Positions 8,598 through 21,035 of a stretch of 64,000 nt of DNA are shown piece after piece. How positions within the stretch are numbered: position 1 is the first letter of the stretch; every line of letters starts with the position of its first letter. The translations under genes and the position numbers were made by a program. The stretch is taken from NCBI RefSeq assembly GCF_030052815.1, contig NC_079495.1, positions 51,267,739 through 51,331,738 of the forward strand, in the 5' to 3' direction. The notes under the pieces were generated by a model. That model did no database searches, had not been told where the DNA came from, and saw nothing but the letters and a program-made list of their open reading frames with translations. Source of the stretch: Hevea brasiliensis (lineage: Eukaryota > Streptophyta > Magnoliopsida > Malpighiales > Euphorbiaceae).

Positions 8598-11500
8598 TGT
8601 AACATCCTCACTTTAGCTAGTCCATACAGTCTACTGTTCAGGCGACCAATGTCAGTCTCGGCAGCTAGAATGTTTGAAATTATAAATAGACTAGAGTGAG
8701 GAGTTATAAATAAACCAAATAATGCTCATAAAAATCAAGGAAAATTTTTAGGAACGAAATACACTAAGGTCAAACGAGCCGAAACCCTAGTGATGAGTAA
8801 CCCGAAGGGGAAGTGACGGTGAAGGCTGTTAGCAACCCTAGACCCGAGAAAAACTTCATGAAATAATTTTTGGGACCTCAGGGAAGGATTATTAGGGTTC
8901 TAATGACAATAAAATGTTAAGAAAACACAAGGAAAATTTAATCAATCGGTACACATAATTTTGGCCCGTTAAGCCAAACGGAGGGCATTTTGGTCATTTT
9001 GTCTTCAGAGATGAATTTTGACCAACTTGTCTATTTATGTAAATAAATTATATGACAAAAAATATGAATAAATATTGTTAAAAATTTAATTGAAATTAAG
9101 TAGACAAGAAAAGAAAAGAAAATGGGATTTATTACTTCATGCTTATGTAAGCATGAGGTAATTAAAATGCATGGCCAATCAAAATAAAGAAACATAATTA
9201 AAATACACTAAAATAGAGAAAAGGAGGCAGAATTCTAGAAAAAACAGCAGCCATCCTCATCTTCTTCGAAACGTCCCTCAAGCCTCTCCCTCACTCCTCC
9301 ATTGCTAAGCTCACCAAAAGCTTGCTTTCCCTAGTTTTCTTCTAACAAAAACCCTAAGTGTTAACACAAAAGCTTTCTCTTTCATCTTAGTAAAGCTTTT
9401 GGGAGCAAAAAGAAATCAAAAGGAAGAGTTCTTGCAAGCTTTGGATTAGCTCCATTAGAGGTTAGTGACTAAATTTGATCTTTCTCTTTCCATTCATGTT
9501 GGAGGAGTGAAAATAAGTGTAAATTTATAAAGAAACTTAACAAACATCATGTGTATCCATCCCAAAATTTTGGCAGCCTTGAACTTGGCTGAGTTGTAGA
9601 TTTATGAGAATTAAAATGATATTGTGGCTGCTTTAACACTAATATGTTATTTAGGATAATGAAAGGAAGGTAAATGCATGATTGGAGATATTAGGGTTAG
9701 GGTTTAAGCATGAACTTGAGACCTTGATCATGTAATGGTGAAAGTAAGTTTTAATGGTCAATTATTGACCATTTTTCTGTGTGTGAATCAGAAATAAAGT
9801 GGTTTGTGTAGTGGGCATTGAGGTTAGCGTGGCTGCCCTTGGTGACCTGCAGTACTAGGCATGAGTCCAGCAAGTTTGGGCAGCAATAACTGGAGTTGTA
9901 AAGGTTCAATTGGTGCAAGGACAATTTAACATGAAACTAGACACATAATGGCACAACTTTGGTGAAGAAACCATGCCTAGAAAACCAAATCAAGTTGACC
10001 TAAATATTACCCTAATCCGGGTGACCTGCAATCTGCCTGGGTAAAATGACCAAATAAACAGTGTTTAGTCATTTGGTCATAACTCAGTGTAGAAAGGTCC
10101 AATTGACCTAAAATTTTACCAGAAACAAGCTGAGATATAGAACTACAACTTTCATGAAGAAACCTAACCCAAATTATGAACATAACATATTCAAAAAGTG
10201 ACCTGAAGTCACTCCTCAAAATACTATAGATTTGGTCAGTCCAGAAAATCTGGAAAATTTATAATCCGGCCAGTTGTGGTTTTTGGGCCATAACTTGTGC
10301 TACAAAACTCCAAATTGAGTGATTCAAAAAAATAAATGTAACTAGACAAAATAAGGAACAACTTTCATGTTGACCACTTTGCCAAATTCCTACTGCAAAA
10401 ATGACTAATGGAATAGTAAACACAAAGCTTGAAATCTGAAAATTTTGAACAATTAACATTAAGCTTAGAAATGGTATTGGCAACCAATACCAATAATTTT
10501 AGAATGCAAAATGTGGTATGTTAGGAGTATTAAAACCAATGTACCTATTGTCCATGTAAAAGTCAACATTTTTGTTGACTAATGAATTGAATAGTAACAC
10601 CTAAACTTGAATTTCAAGAATTGTATAATTTAATAGTGTAACATGCCCTAGTACACCTAGCAAGATTGGTTTGGATAGGTTAGCATGCCAATAGGGTTCT
10701 GTTAGCAGTACTGCATATGGCTTCATGCCATTCTATGTTTTATGGCCTCACGTGCCATTCTGTGATATAATAGCCTTTGGCTATGTTGATTGAGTTGTTA
10801 TACTCGGGTTTTATCCCTAATAATTATTATAGCTTATTAGCTGTTCTGTTGCACACTGGGAGACACAATGTGATCCATAGTGTGATGGTCTGAGGTACTT
10901 AGTACCCAATACCAGTTTGCCCGTTTATCCAGTCCAGTCGACTAGTAGGAGTTACTCAGGCAATGATAATATATCTTACCAAATCGTAATCGAATAATAC
11001 TGCAATAAATATCAGAAATTAAGTCTACCAAAAATGTAAACATACATTCTGCATACTTACTTTATTTTAGTTATTTTATTTTATATTATCACCACTAAAT
11101 AGAATTGATTAGCGCGTCGCTTTTGCCACGCGCAGGTACTGGATACATAGCTGGGGAGCCCAGCAGACATCAGACCGGGTGAACTTTCAGAGCTGCATAC
11201 TAAGTCTAGAGTCACCTCACATCTGCAGTGCACTTGGTAGGACATTAGGACTTTGGGTAGCATTTTGTTTTTTGCATTTTGTATTAGTTTTGGATTGTAA
11301 CTATAAACTCTTGAAATTATTTTATAATGTAAATATATGAAATTTCATGTTATTGAAATTTTGAGAAATATACATGAAAGTGATTTGAATAGTGATGTGA
11401 ACAAAAATATAGAAAAGAGTGTGTAAATTTGGAGATTGAGTTAAGATGTGTGTGTATTGGAGTTCTAGATTGAAAACTATATTGGAAGTGTCTTTTAAAC

Positions 11501-11677
11501 AGGTTCAGAAAAACTGTTTTTCCAATTTACAGCCGACACTCTACCGGATTTTCATTAAAATTTACGAAAAATTCAAATCAATAAAAAATTGTAAATAAAT
11601 AAGTAAAAAGGGTAAATTGAATTGAAATATGATTTGGTGCTTCGGCACACTGTGTGGCATATCTTGCTCGGCTACAC

Positions 11678-14600
11678 TGTCACACCCTACTCCTCTGTAA
11701 GATGTAACATGATCCCGTAGTACACCTAATGAATTACCGTACTTCGCCTACCGATAACCCATTAGATATACTACAAGGGATTTTAAAACAATTTCGTGCA
11801 ATTTAAATCATCGATTAAAATCTGGTGTTATAAAATTTTTTTCAAAATTTCGGCAAAGTGCCGGCTGTATTTTGAGAAAACAGTTCTTCAATCCTGCAAA
11901 AGAAAAATGCTCCCAATATGTTTTCTCAAATACAACTTCAGTAACTTCAATTCAATTCACAATTCAATTCTCAATACACAATCAATTCATTTTCAAACTA
12001 ATCCCATCATAAAGAAATATCTCATTCATTTCAAGACTCAAAATTTATATTACAAACTATTCAGATAATTGAAATCCCAAATTTACATTTACAATAATTT
12101 ACATTTGATTACATACCAAAATATTTTACAAGAGTTTTATATACAACTGCTCAAATAATTTACATACATATTATTACATGCTTACATCAAAACCTATGTA
12201 CATGGGTATACCTATGATATACCTGGAGCTTATCCGAATATATCTTCAACGAAATTTACTTACTGCTCTATGCTCTTCTTACTCATGACAAGATACAAAG
12301 CTATCTTGAGTGGTGAACTCGATGGTGCACAACTATAATTTAAAACATAGTACAATATACATTGACAAATTTTACATAAATAATTTGAGAATCGAATCGA
12401 TCAAATTTCACAACTCAAAATACTCATTGCCAATAATGTAAATCATTTGTATAAATGACTTGGAGCACAAAATTCAATTTATCATATCTTGACTATCCAT
12501 TTAAGTAATTCCAACAAAATCAATTATACATAAAACCATAATTAAAATCACCATTCCTTACCATTCAAAAGCCATTCTGTATCTCAAAAATCATTATGTA
12601 TCTCAAATATCATATTGTATCTCAAAAGTCATTATGTATCTCAAAAATCATATTGTATCTCAAAAGTCATTATGTATCTCAAAAATCAATCTTTATCTCA
12701 CTAACTATGCAAGACTAATCCGAAAGGGCCATATTCGATGTGATTCTAACTCCCTATGGTCGGGGAGGTCGAATCTGATTCTAACTCCCTATGGTCGTGG
12801 AGGTAGAATCATCGTGCACTGATACCATCACAATAATGAATCTTCCGCAGGGCCATAACGATAAAATAAACTTAGATCTAACCTCAAATCAGAGGAAAAT
12901 CTAAGCCTGTGCACGTACCATGGTAATCAAAACACAACTCACTCCATTGTCTTCTCAACAAATGAGAGAGACGGGTAATAACCTAGTCAAGCATCTATAG
13001 TGAGATATAAAACAATATCACAATCCATTTAGTGAGCATAAATCACAATATAATTCGATTCAAAGTCAATTCTAATATCCAATAATTTTTTTATGCTCAT
13101 CACAATTCAAATCATAAATTTGCATTTTTCCATGAAAATTACCATCACAATTCAAAACATGTTCTATCACAATTTTCCAAAACATATTTTGTTCAATCCA
13201 TAACAATGCTTAATACTTGTGGAAATACCATTTCACAAAGCTAAAATCATACATACTATAGCAATTTCAATAATAATTGAATTAAATCCAATGCCTGTTA
13301 AACATAGTTCATAAGAAAATATGTCATTTAATCATATAAAATATTCAGAACAAAATCAGTTAAAACTAGTTGTGCACAAACACAATTTAAAATAATAATG
13401 TATAATAGTCATAATTCATTTCAATTGAAAAATTCAAAAGAAATAGCCGTTGTGCACAAATACAATTTAAAACAATAACATACAATTAATCATATGAAAT
13501 ATTATTCAGAGCAAAATCAGTTGAAAACTAGTTGTGCACAAACCTCTGATGATTGTCTCCCTGATCTGGACTCAGTGTTTCCTTCCCTTTTTTGCTGAGT
13601 CCTTGTTAACTGAGAAACACAATTTGAAGTGTTTCAGTGCTAAATTAAACTGTCTCTATCGATGGTGTTTGGTAAATAATGCACTGAACTCAATTATTCA
13701 CTTAATCACCTAATATACCAACCCTCATTGCGTTTTAGGTAAATTAGGTCTTAGTGTCGTTAATATGTTACATTCGATAGGGTTTTAGGTTTGGTACGTT
13801 TTACCAAAGTCATTTCCTTGCTTAGTGCATTTTAATGCAAATTGCTGGATTCCGGGACACTGGTTTGACCTAGCCGGACGATCTAGTTCCCTCAGTTTTC
13901 GGGTCTCGGTCGAAACTACAAACTTGTAGATCTAGGTCTTATTGCACGCAGGGCAAAATTTCAGGTCAATCCGAGTTAAGTAGACCAAGTTATGGTCATT
14001 ATACTATTGCTGGTCAAATGGTACCATTTTAGGTCAATTTTAGGTCAATTTGGTCAACTCTGGTTCGGCCAGTTTTTGGACCCGAATTTGTGCAAGTTGT
14101 TTGACTTGCTTATGATCATTTCTGGCTTTGGTGTCTTCATAAGACTTGTAGGTATGGGTCTTAACTATTCTTGGTCAAAAGTTCAGGTCAATTGTACCTG
14201 GTTTGAGTGAGTTATGGCCTAAACACTCACTGCTACCCAATTGGTCATTTTTCAGGTCCTAATTGCACCTAATCCGAATTGGTCATTTTCTTAGGTCACC
14301 TTGCAAGCAGAATTTTGGTATGTTTTCTCAATGAAAGTTGGCACATTTTGTGCCTAGTTTCACCTCCAATTGGTCTCATACCAATTGAGGTTACACATTT
14401 AAGGTTATAGGCTAAAATGTACACTGCCCTTGATTACTTTGCTTAACACACATCAACTACACACATTTACTTTGCAATTTGTTTACTTCCCTACCAATCT
14501 GTTTTGGTACATTAACCACAGTATAATCTACTTTACATTGACATTATTTTGGGCAGATTACCATTACCCTCAACACACCAAATATAATTCACATTTACAA

Positions 14601-15922
14601 TATCTCAATACCATTACATACACACCTAAACACCACTAATTCTCACATACACTTTACACAATAATTTCATACACATATCCTTCATTCCTTAATGCCACAA
14701 TTCTGCCAACACTCCCATGAATATACACATTTATTCAAGTGTCCCCAAGGCTGCCGAAATTGTCCTTCAACACCACATTGCCCTACAATCCATCAATTCT
14801 CATCCAAGTGCCAAAATCACCATGTATATGTGAAACAATTCATTAGGATATTAATTTACCATGATCAACATTATTTCTCATCAACTATATGCATAATAAA
14901 TCATCAAATGTGTGACCCCATGGCTGTCCAAAAATGGCTATCTCAATAACTATTTAAACTTCAAAATTTCCTTCACAAAACTAACACCCATAACATAAAC
15001 ATAAAGTTTAACAAGAAAATTCTCAAAAATGCAAACTTACCTTTAATTGTAACTTGCTAAACCTTCACCAAACTTCTCAAAATTGGTATCAATATCTTCC
15101 TTGTGATGTGTAGACCATTTTTTGTGAAGGAACTTAAAGGATTGGAGTTGAAATGGAGAGAGGAAATCAAGCTTTACACAACACGTCCATGGAGGTTTCA
15201 AGGTTCTTCATTTCGGCAAGTTGAATGCAAATGAGGAAGATGAATTATTCAGCTGCATTTTAAGTGTACACATGTCCCACTATGTATTTAATTAATCCCC
15301 TTAGTGGTCTACTAAAAAAATTATATCATATAATAAGCCAAATGTGCATTTATTCCACATTAACCCATGATTTTCCACTATTTATTTTAGGTACCACCAA
15401 TTTAATTTTTCATTTCATTTTCTAAGTGTAATATTATTTATTTTTAATGGACATTTATGTCAAAAGACACTTCGGGATGTCAAATGACCATAATGCCCCT
15501 GTTCGGGTTACGTTCCCGATTTTTCAGAATAATCGTATTTTGTCTGCTTTTCGATTTCTCACTTTTCTTTGTACTAATTATTTAATTTTTCTTTGATCTT
15601 TCTAATGATATTTATTCTTCAACAAGGGTCTATTTAAGTCCTAAAAATGTTTTCCGTGGTTCCCGCAAATCTGTAGCTAGTCAACAGTGCACGCCGTGAC
15701 TTCCCGGTGCGGTCACCCATCGCTAGGTTTCCCGGCTCGCTTAACTTGATCACATTTCTTTGCTATTATTTTTCCTTTGTTTTTCTTGTATTTTCTTTTC
15801 TTGTATTTCATTATTTTATGTCTCCTCTCTCATATTGAAGTGTAGTTCTTGGCATCCTAGCTGTCCGGACAACACTGGTCACCGGAGCAGTAGAATGCAC
15901 TACCGAACTTTGGGGTGTTACA
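11678..15922 (-). mobile_element. S1: reversed solo LTR of family 3 (4245 bp)
   Basis: On the plus strand it starts TGTCACACCC and ends GGGGTGTTACA, flanked by TACAC on both sides. This is a complete LTR with no internal region, the product expected from recombination between two LTRs. Read on the minus strand it matches S2 (22621) and the LTR of E from the first bases. It carries a textbook donor (AAAG|GTAAGTTTGC, exon edge at 15041), a 19-bp tandem array at 12573-12700, and a short hairpin near 12306-12322. Open frames inside it (for example 11796-12068) show no known domain. Confidence 0.9.
12573..12700 (-). repeat. 19-bp tandem repeat in S1 (about 6.7 copies)
   Basis: Units of 19 bases alternate between CATTATGTATCTCAAAAAT-like and CATATTGTATCTCAAAAGT-like forms. 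The array lies just before the hairpin when read along the LTR, in the same interval where S2 has a 47-bp array and E has an 84-bp duplication. Confidence 0.85.
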
Positions 15923-15951
15923 TACACTGTAGATGGGTAAGGGGTGTCACA

Positions 15952-17481
15952 ACTCCTTTGTCTATGGTACATGAGTTGAGATCATTACATGCCAGCTTAG
16001 AGATTAATGATGAGGGGCAGACAACAGTTGCATAGCATGTACAACCAGTGTTGATTGATCAGATAAGAATGGCTGCTCAGAATGATCAGAAGTATCGGAA
16101 GCTATTAGAAAAAGTCGGAATGGGCAAGAAACCAGAATTCTTAGTAAGAGATGACGGTCTTCTGCTTCACCAGGGCAGAATGTGCGTTCCTAATAACGTT
16201 GACTTGAAACAGATCATTTTGAAGGAAGCACATGAGTCTCCTTTTGCTATGCACCCTGGTGGCACAAAAATGTATAGAGGGCTAAAGGAGCATTACTAGT
16301 GGATGGGTATGAAAAGAGATGTGGTAGAATTTGTTTCCAAATGCCTAACTTGTCAACAAGTAAAGGCAGAGCATGAAGTACCCGCTAGGGTGTTACATCC
16401 ACTACCAATACCGGAATGGAAATGGGAGAGAATAACGATGGATTTTGTGATGGGACTTCCGAGGACACAAAAGAGTCATGATGCAGTATGAGCCATTATT
16501 GACAGACTGACCAAGTATGCTCATTTTCTACCAGTCCGGATGGACTACAGTTTAGAAAGATTGGCCAAGTTGTACATTAATGAGATAGTAAAACTGCATG
16601 GAGTGCCAGTATCCTTCATATCTGATAGAGATCTTAGGTTCACTTATAGATTCTGGGGTAGTCTTCAAAGAGCTCTAGGAACTAGATTGAACTTCAGTAC
16701 GGTATTCCACCCACAGACAGATGGCTAGTCTAAAAGGGTAATTTAGATCTTGGAGGACATGCTACGGGCTTATGTGATTGAATTTGAGGGCAGTTGGGAC
16801 ATACACTTGCCTTTGATTGAGTTTGCTTACAACAACAGCTACCAATCAAGCATTGGGATGCCTCCATATGAAGCTTTGTATGGTAGAAAATGCAAAACTC
16901 CCCTGTGTTGGGATGAAGTAGGTGAAAGGAAGATGATTGGGCCTGAAATTGTTCAGCAAACTGAAGAGAAGATCAGGTTGATCAGAGATCGACTTAAAAC
17001 TGCATCAAACCGTCAAAAGTCTTATATTGATTTAAAGAGAAGGGATATTGAGTATGCAGTGGGTGACAAAGTATTCCTCAAGGTTTCCCCTTAGAAGAAG
17101 ATTATGAGATTCGGTAGAAAGGGGAAACTGAGTGCTCGTTTGATCGGGCCATATGAGGTTCTGGAGAGAGTGGGTCCTTTGGCATATTGTTTGGCACTAC
17201 CTCCAGAGTTAGAGAAGATACATAACGTCTTCCATGTGTCTATGTTGAGGAGGTATCGATCAGACCCATCTCATGTATTACCAGTAGAAGAGATTGAAGT
17301 GAATCCAGACCTCACATATAAGGAAGAACCCATAGAGATTCTGGCTTATGAGGTGAAGCAGCTACGGAACAAGCAGATACTATTAGTGAAAGTGCTGTGG
17401 AACCATCATTCAGGCCAGGAGACTACTTGGGAATGAGAGGAGGACATGAGGAGACAGCACCCACAGCTGTTCAAAAATTGA
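15952..17481 (+). pseudogene. X pol, part 2: linker and integrase with chromodomain-like tail (broken)
   Basis: The frame resumes directly after the second ACTCC with PLSMVHELRSLHASLE. Then come the integrase zinc region ([23 protein letters not shown]), the core (MDFVMGLP; SDRDLRF), the GPYEVLERVGPLAYCLALPP and HNVFHVSMLRRY blocks, and a chromodomain-like end (LVKVLWNHHSGQETTWE). Stops interrupt at about 16034, 16299, 16489, 16726, 16743, 17093 and 17434. The third catalytic residue is lost: codon 16732-16734 reads Lys where A and E read Glu. The last codon is TGA 17479-17481. No intron-like insert is present at the site where A has one. Confidence 0.88.
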
Positions 17482-17510
17482 TACCAGGTAAAATTTCGAG
17501 ACGAAATTTA

Positions 17511-17539
17511 TTTTAAGGGGGGGGGGGGGGAGGGAGAAT
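17511..17539 (+). other. Polypurine tract of X with a 14-G run
   Basis: TTTTAA is followed by an uninterrupted run of 14 G and AGGGAGAAT, ending at the LTR start (17540). The same tract in D has only six G. The long run is prone to slippage in replication or sequencing. Confidence 0.85.
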
Positions 17540-18100
17540 TGTAACACCCCTATTTGTATAGCCTGGTATATTTCACTATTCCGGTGATCGGTATTGGTCA
17601 GAAAAATTAAGGGGATTAGAACCACATCTAAGACAACTAAATAAGCCCTGAATACAAATAATTAGTAATTATCATTTGGTTAAGTATAAATAAGAAAAAC
17701 AGAACACAAGAAGTTAAATAAGCCGAGAGTTACAGCGATGGGTGACCTTCTCGGGAAGGACTACGAGGTCGATTTAAACTCGAATTTAGAACTGTAAAAT
17801 GTGACGCCGTGGTCCTTAGGACTATTGCGAACACAGTGGAAAAGAGAAAATCATGAAAAAGAATTGTTAAGCCAATCAAATAATTAGGTCAGGGATCCAA
17901 AAGAAATATTGAATTATTTGCAAACCGGATTGAATTGGCGAGGGACAATTTGCTCAATTGACCCCTGGAGCTGACTCCTGACCTGACTATTAAATAAAAT
18001 CAGAGAAAAGAAAATTTTGAAATCAGGAATTAAATTAAAGAACTAATGGAAAGATAAATAAATAAAAAAAAAAAGAAAAAGTTGAAAAAGTAAAAAGGTT

Positions 18101-18136
18101 TATTGCATCATGCATGACATCATGCATGATGCAATA
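18101..18136 (+). promoter_or_regulatory. 36-bp near-perfect palindrome with RY motifs
   Basis: Two 18-base arms differ only at the central pair. Each arm contains CATGCATG, the RY core recognised by plant B3-domain regulators, and the centre reads TGACATCA. It lies upstream of the pyrimidine-rich leader, where an LTR promoter would be. The D 5' LTR has a similar double motif near 41751-41775; the D 3' LTR has lost one half. Confidence 0.5.
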
Positions 18137-20361
18137 AACTTAATAATTGAAAATTTGAAAATTCATTGGATAATTGTGGATTAAAGTAGATTAAAAATTC
18201 AAAAAAGAAAAGAAAAAAAAATAAAACAAAAGTCTTCTTCTCTATATTGCCGGCTCACTTCTCCCTCACCCTTTCCTTCACTAAACCTCCATGAAAGCTC
18301 ATTTGTGAGCTTGAAGAAATCTAATTTCAGCCATAGAAATTGCAAGCTCCTTAATTAAACCTTGTTTGGGCAACTAGAAAGGAAGATTGATCAAGAAATT
18401 TTGAAAGAAAAGTGAAGGATTGGGTGGTTGAATTTCAAAGAGAAAGGTTAGTAAGCTAAACTTTGTAGTTGTAGTTTAATTATGGTGTTTATAGTTAAAT
18501 AAACTTAGAAATTATGAAAAATGGAAAAGAAAACAATTGTTGGAGGACTATATGTGAATTTCGGCCAGCCTATGTAGGGGAATGATTTGCATGAGTTTGA
18601 TTGAATTAAACATGTTAGAAAGCTTGAATGAGTTAAGAAAGTATGTTTATATGCTTTGAATTAGTAAAATGTAACAAAATTAGTGAGTTAGGATTTTCGA
18701 CCTAGGGTTTTGGGAGACAAAATTTTGAGAATTAGTCAAATGGTGTGTTTGAGCTTGTTTGAGCTGAAAAATGGTCATGTATGACCAATTGTGGTATGTT
18801 GGAAGTGTTGGAATCAAATGGAAATTCGGATTGGTTATGGACATTCTGTAGGCAGTAGGACTAAGGTCCCTTTCAGGGACTAAAACTGAAAAATTACCAA
18901 CCCAATTGGTGTGAGGCTAATTGGGAATGAAACCATACACAAAATGACACATTTTTCATTAAGGAATCATGCCCAGAAAGTGACCATAGGATAGTTAACA
19001 AATTGATCAAATCCGGAAATAGGTGTTCTGCCCTGTACAAAAATGACCAAATGAACAGTTTTTGTTCATTTGGCCATAACTTGGGCTAGGTAGGTCCAAA
19101 TGACCTTAAAGTTTACCAGATGAAAGCTGAGACATAAACCTACAACTTCCATGAAGAACACAAACCCAAATTATGTCCTTAACCAAGTCATTTAGCCACC
19201 CAAAATTAATGACCTAAAACTGCCAGAACCAGTTTTGGTGCCCAGAAAATCTAGGTTAGACCAATCTGGCCAGCCATTTTCAAATGGCTATAACTTGAGC
19301 TAAAAAAACTCCAAATGGAGTGATTTAAAAAGGAAAATAAAGTTAAGACAATAAGGAACAATTTCTATGGAGAAAACTTAGCCAAATTCTAACAGCAACA
19401 TGACCAATGGAACAGTGCAAAATAGGTCACCAAAACTGAAAATTTGAAAGTTTGCCTAAAAGACTTAAGTTTTGAGAAAATGACCAAAACCAATAAGTTA
19501 GGTAACCAAAATGTAGTATGTGGGTATAATTGGATTTCCCATACCTTTTAAGCATAAGAAAGTCAATATTTTAACTTGAATAGTACCATGAATAGTAACC
19601 TCAACATGAAAATTTTCAAGAATATAAGTTTAAGCATATTGGGGCTAGAATTAAACATATATGAATTAATTATTGGAATTATTGTGAGGCAAAGATACTG
19701 AGACACTATAAATTTTGTATTTCTGCTGAAAAAGACCCGGAAGGTCTAAGAGACTAAGTCAAGGCCTAGAGGTGACTCACATCAGGTTTGTGCACAATAA
19801 ACCCTATTTAATCATTTTCTCATTGAAAATTTGATTTAGTATGCACTATGAAATTTCTGTGTTAATTATGAGTTTAAGAACTTTTATGTTGCCACTTTGT
19901 GAATGAAAATGTGACTTTGGAAATTAATTTGATTTTGCATGCAATATTTGAATAAATTGTTTTAAATTGATTTCTGATTCACACTTAGCATGACAGTGCC
20001 TTATTATGCCTCCTCCATTTATTGGGTTGAGATCGATTATTTTTCTCCCTCTCTGGTTTACCAGTTGAGGTTGTAGATCGAATGAGTACTCATTAGCTAG
20101 CTAGCCACCTCCCTCATTGATTTTGATTAGTGAGGTTGTAGATTACTTTGTCGTGGTGTGCAACGCGGCATTGATCAGAAATTTTGTGTCATGGCTTAAG
20201 TTGTGTATGGATTGGCAACACTATGTTTATTAAATTATTTGACTAAAATTGTGTTATAATGAGTTTTGATAATTTATGAAATGTGATTGTGAAATATTCA
20301 AACTGTGATTTATCAATGAATGTTTTAAATACTGCATTTTGAATTTTTTTATTGTGCACCA

Positions 20362-20381
20362 CTGAGTATTTTTATACTCAG
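20362..20381 (+). other. Hairpin before the presumed 3' splice site, family 2 (X)
   Basis: CTGAGTAT-TTTT-ATACTCAG is a perfect 8-bp stem, preceded by TTGTGCACCA and followed 24 bases later by the acceptor-like CGCAG. The same hairpin is at 44027-44046 and 60600-60619 in D. Confidence 0.6.
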
Positions 20382-21035
20382 CGATAGCTTATTTTGTTGT
20401 CGCAGATAAGAGCAAGGAAAAAGCAGCAGGGTGAGCTGCTGAATTGATAAGGACTTCACGAATCTTTTTGTACGGGCATTTGTTTATGCCCTTGTAGTTA
20501 TTTGATGTAAATATTGTAATGTCATATGTATTAATGTAAAGTTGAGCAGTTGTACAGTAAATTATAATAATGTTATTTTGGATTTTCTTTTTATAAATTA
20601 AGATTTGTATTTGTAAATTAAGTATTATATGCAATGTGAATGAATTTCTGAAGTATTTTGAGATGACAACTTTGGTTGAATTATGGACTTCAATTGATTT
20701 GTGTTGACTTGAGTCATTTTGGTGGTTGGGAGTTGTTGAAACAATTATTAGAAGTGTTTTTATAGGTTTTTGAGGAACAGTTTTCTCAAAATGCAAACGG
20801 CACTCTGCCGAAATTTTTCCAAAATTTGCGGACAAATAAAATTGGACAAAAATTTTTACTAGTTTTGAAACTTCAATTAAATGTTTTTAATTCCTACCAA
20901 AATGCTCACCACATCCAAAAAGTAAAAAAAATTGTTTTAAAATCCCTTGTAGGGTACTTAATGAGTTATTGGTAGGTGAAGTTTGGTAGTTCATTAGGTA
21001 TTCTACAGGATCATGTTATGCCTTACAGAAGGATC

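Larger units (their letters stand above)
579..15951 (+). mobile_element. Element A: near-complete Ty3/Gypsy (Tekay-like) retrotransposon, family 1
   Basis: Both ends are visible. The element starts TGTAACATCC and ends GGGGTGTCACA, and is flanked by ACTCC at 574-578 and 15952-15956. The order is 5' LTR 579-3735, primer site 3741-3756, gag-pol 3869-8568, polypurine tract 8582-8597, and a 3' LTR 8598-15951 that is itself split by solo LTR S1. Without S1 the element is about 11.1 kb. Gag-pol order plus the chromodomain-like tail place it in the chromoviruses, most like Tekay/Del. It is inactive, with frameshifts in gag and after the RT active site and stops throughout pol. The two LTRs differ by several percent by eye, so the insertion is not recent. 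Confidence 0.93.
8598..15951 (+). repeat. 3' LTR of element A, split by solo LTR S1
   Basis: The LTR runs 8598-11677 and is completed by 15928-15951, about 3.1 kb in all. TACAC at 11673-11677 and 15923-15927 is the TSD of the S1 insertion. It repeats the features of the 5' LTR: palindrome and CCAAT near 9140-9180, donor-like GAG|GTTAGT at 9461, ATAACT modules, and an acceptor-like CGCAG ending at 11135. The hairpin before the acceptor is degraded here (CACTAAATA ... TGATTAGCG). It contains no protein gene. Confidence 0.9.
1..21030 (+). mobile_element. Element X: Ty3/Gypsy (Tekay-like) retrotransposon, family 2, split by element A
   Basis: X is the outermost and so oldest layer of the first nest. 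Its pol runs to 578, is cut by element A, and resumes at 15952. The repeated ACTCC at 574-578 and 15952-15956 is the TSD, and the protein similarity continues across the cut. A polypurine tract follows, then a 3' LTR (17540-21030) that lacks about the last 20 bases. The 5' LTR, gag, protease and most of the RT lie off the left edge. The pol is closest to that of E, while the LTR matches D, so X is the pol-bearing relative of gag-only D. It is defective: it has several stops, a frameshift near 120 and a changed integrase catalytic residue. Confidence 0.9.
17540..21030 (+). repeat. 3' LTR of X (family 2), end missing
   Basis: The LTR begins TGTAACACCCC and matches both LTRs of D along its length. 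It contains the 36-bp RY palindrome (18101-18136), a donor-like AAAG|GTTAGT at 18447, ATAACT modules (for example 19075 and 19290), and a hairpin (20362-20381). An acceptor-like CGCAG ends at 20405. The last roughly 20 bases (expected to end GGGTGTGACA) are replaced by B pol sequence at about 21031-21036. I see no protein gene in it. Confidence 0.88.

Noticed and set aside
11796..12068. A 90-codon plus-strand frame in S1
   Set aside because: It lies antisense within a solo LTR, has biased composition, and the equivalent positions of S2 and E do not keep it open.
20389..20835. A 148-codon minus-strand frame at the end of the X LTR
   Set aside because: It is antisense to the LTR 3' end, has no recognisable motif, and is broken in the matching D LTRs, where only shorter frames remain.
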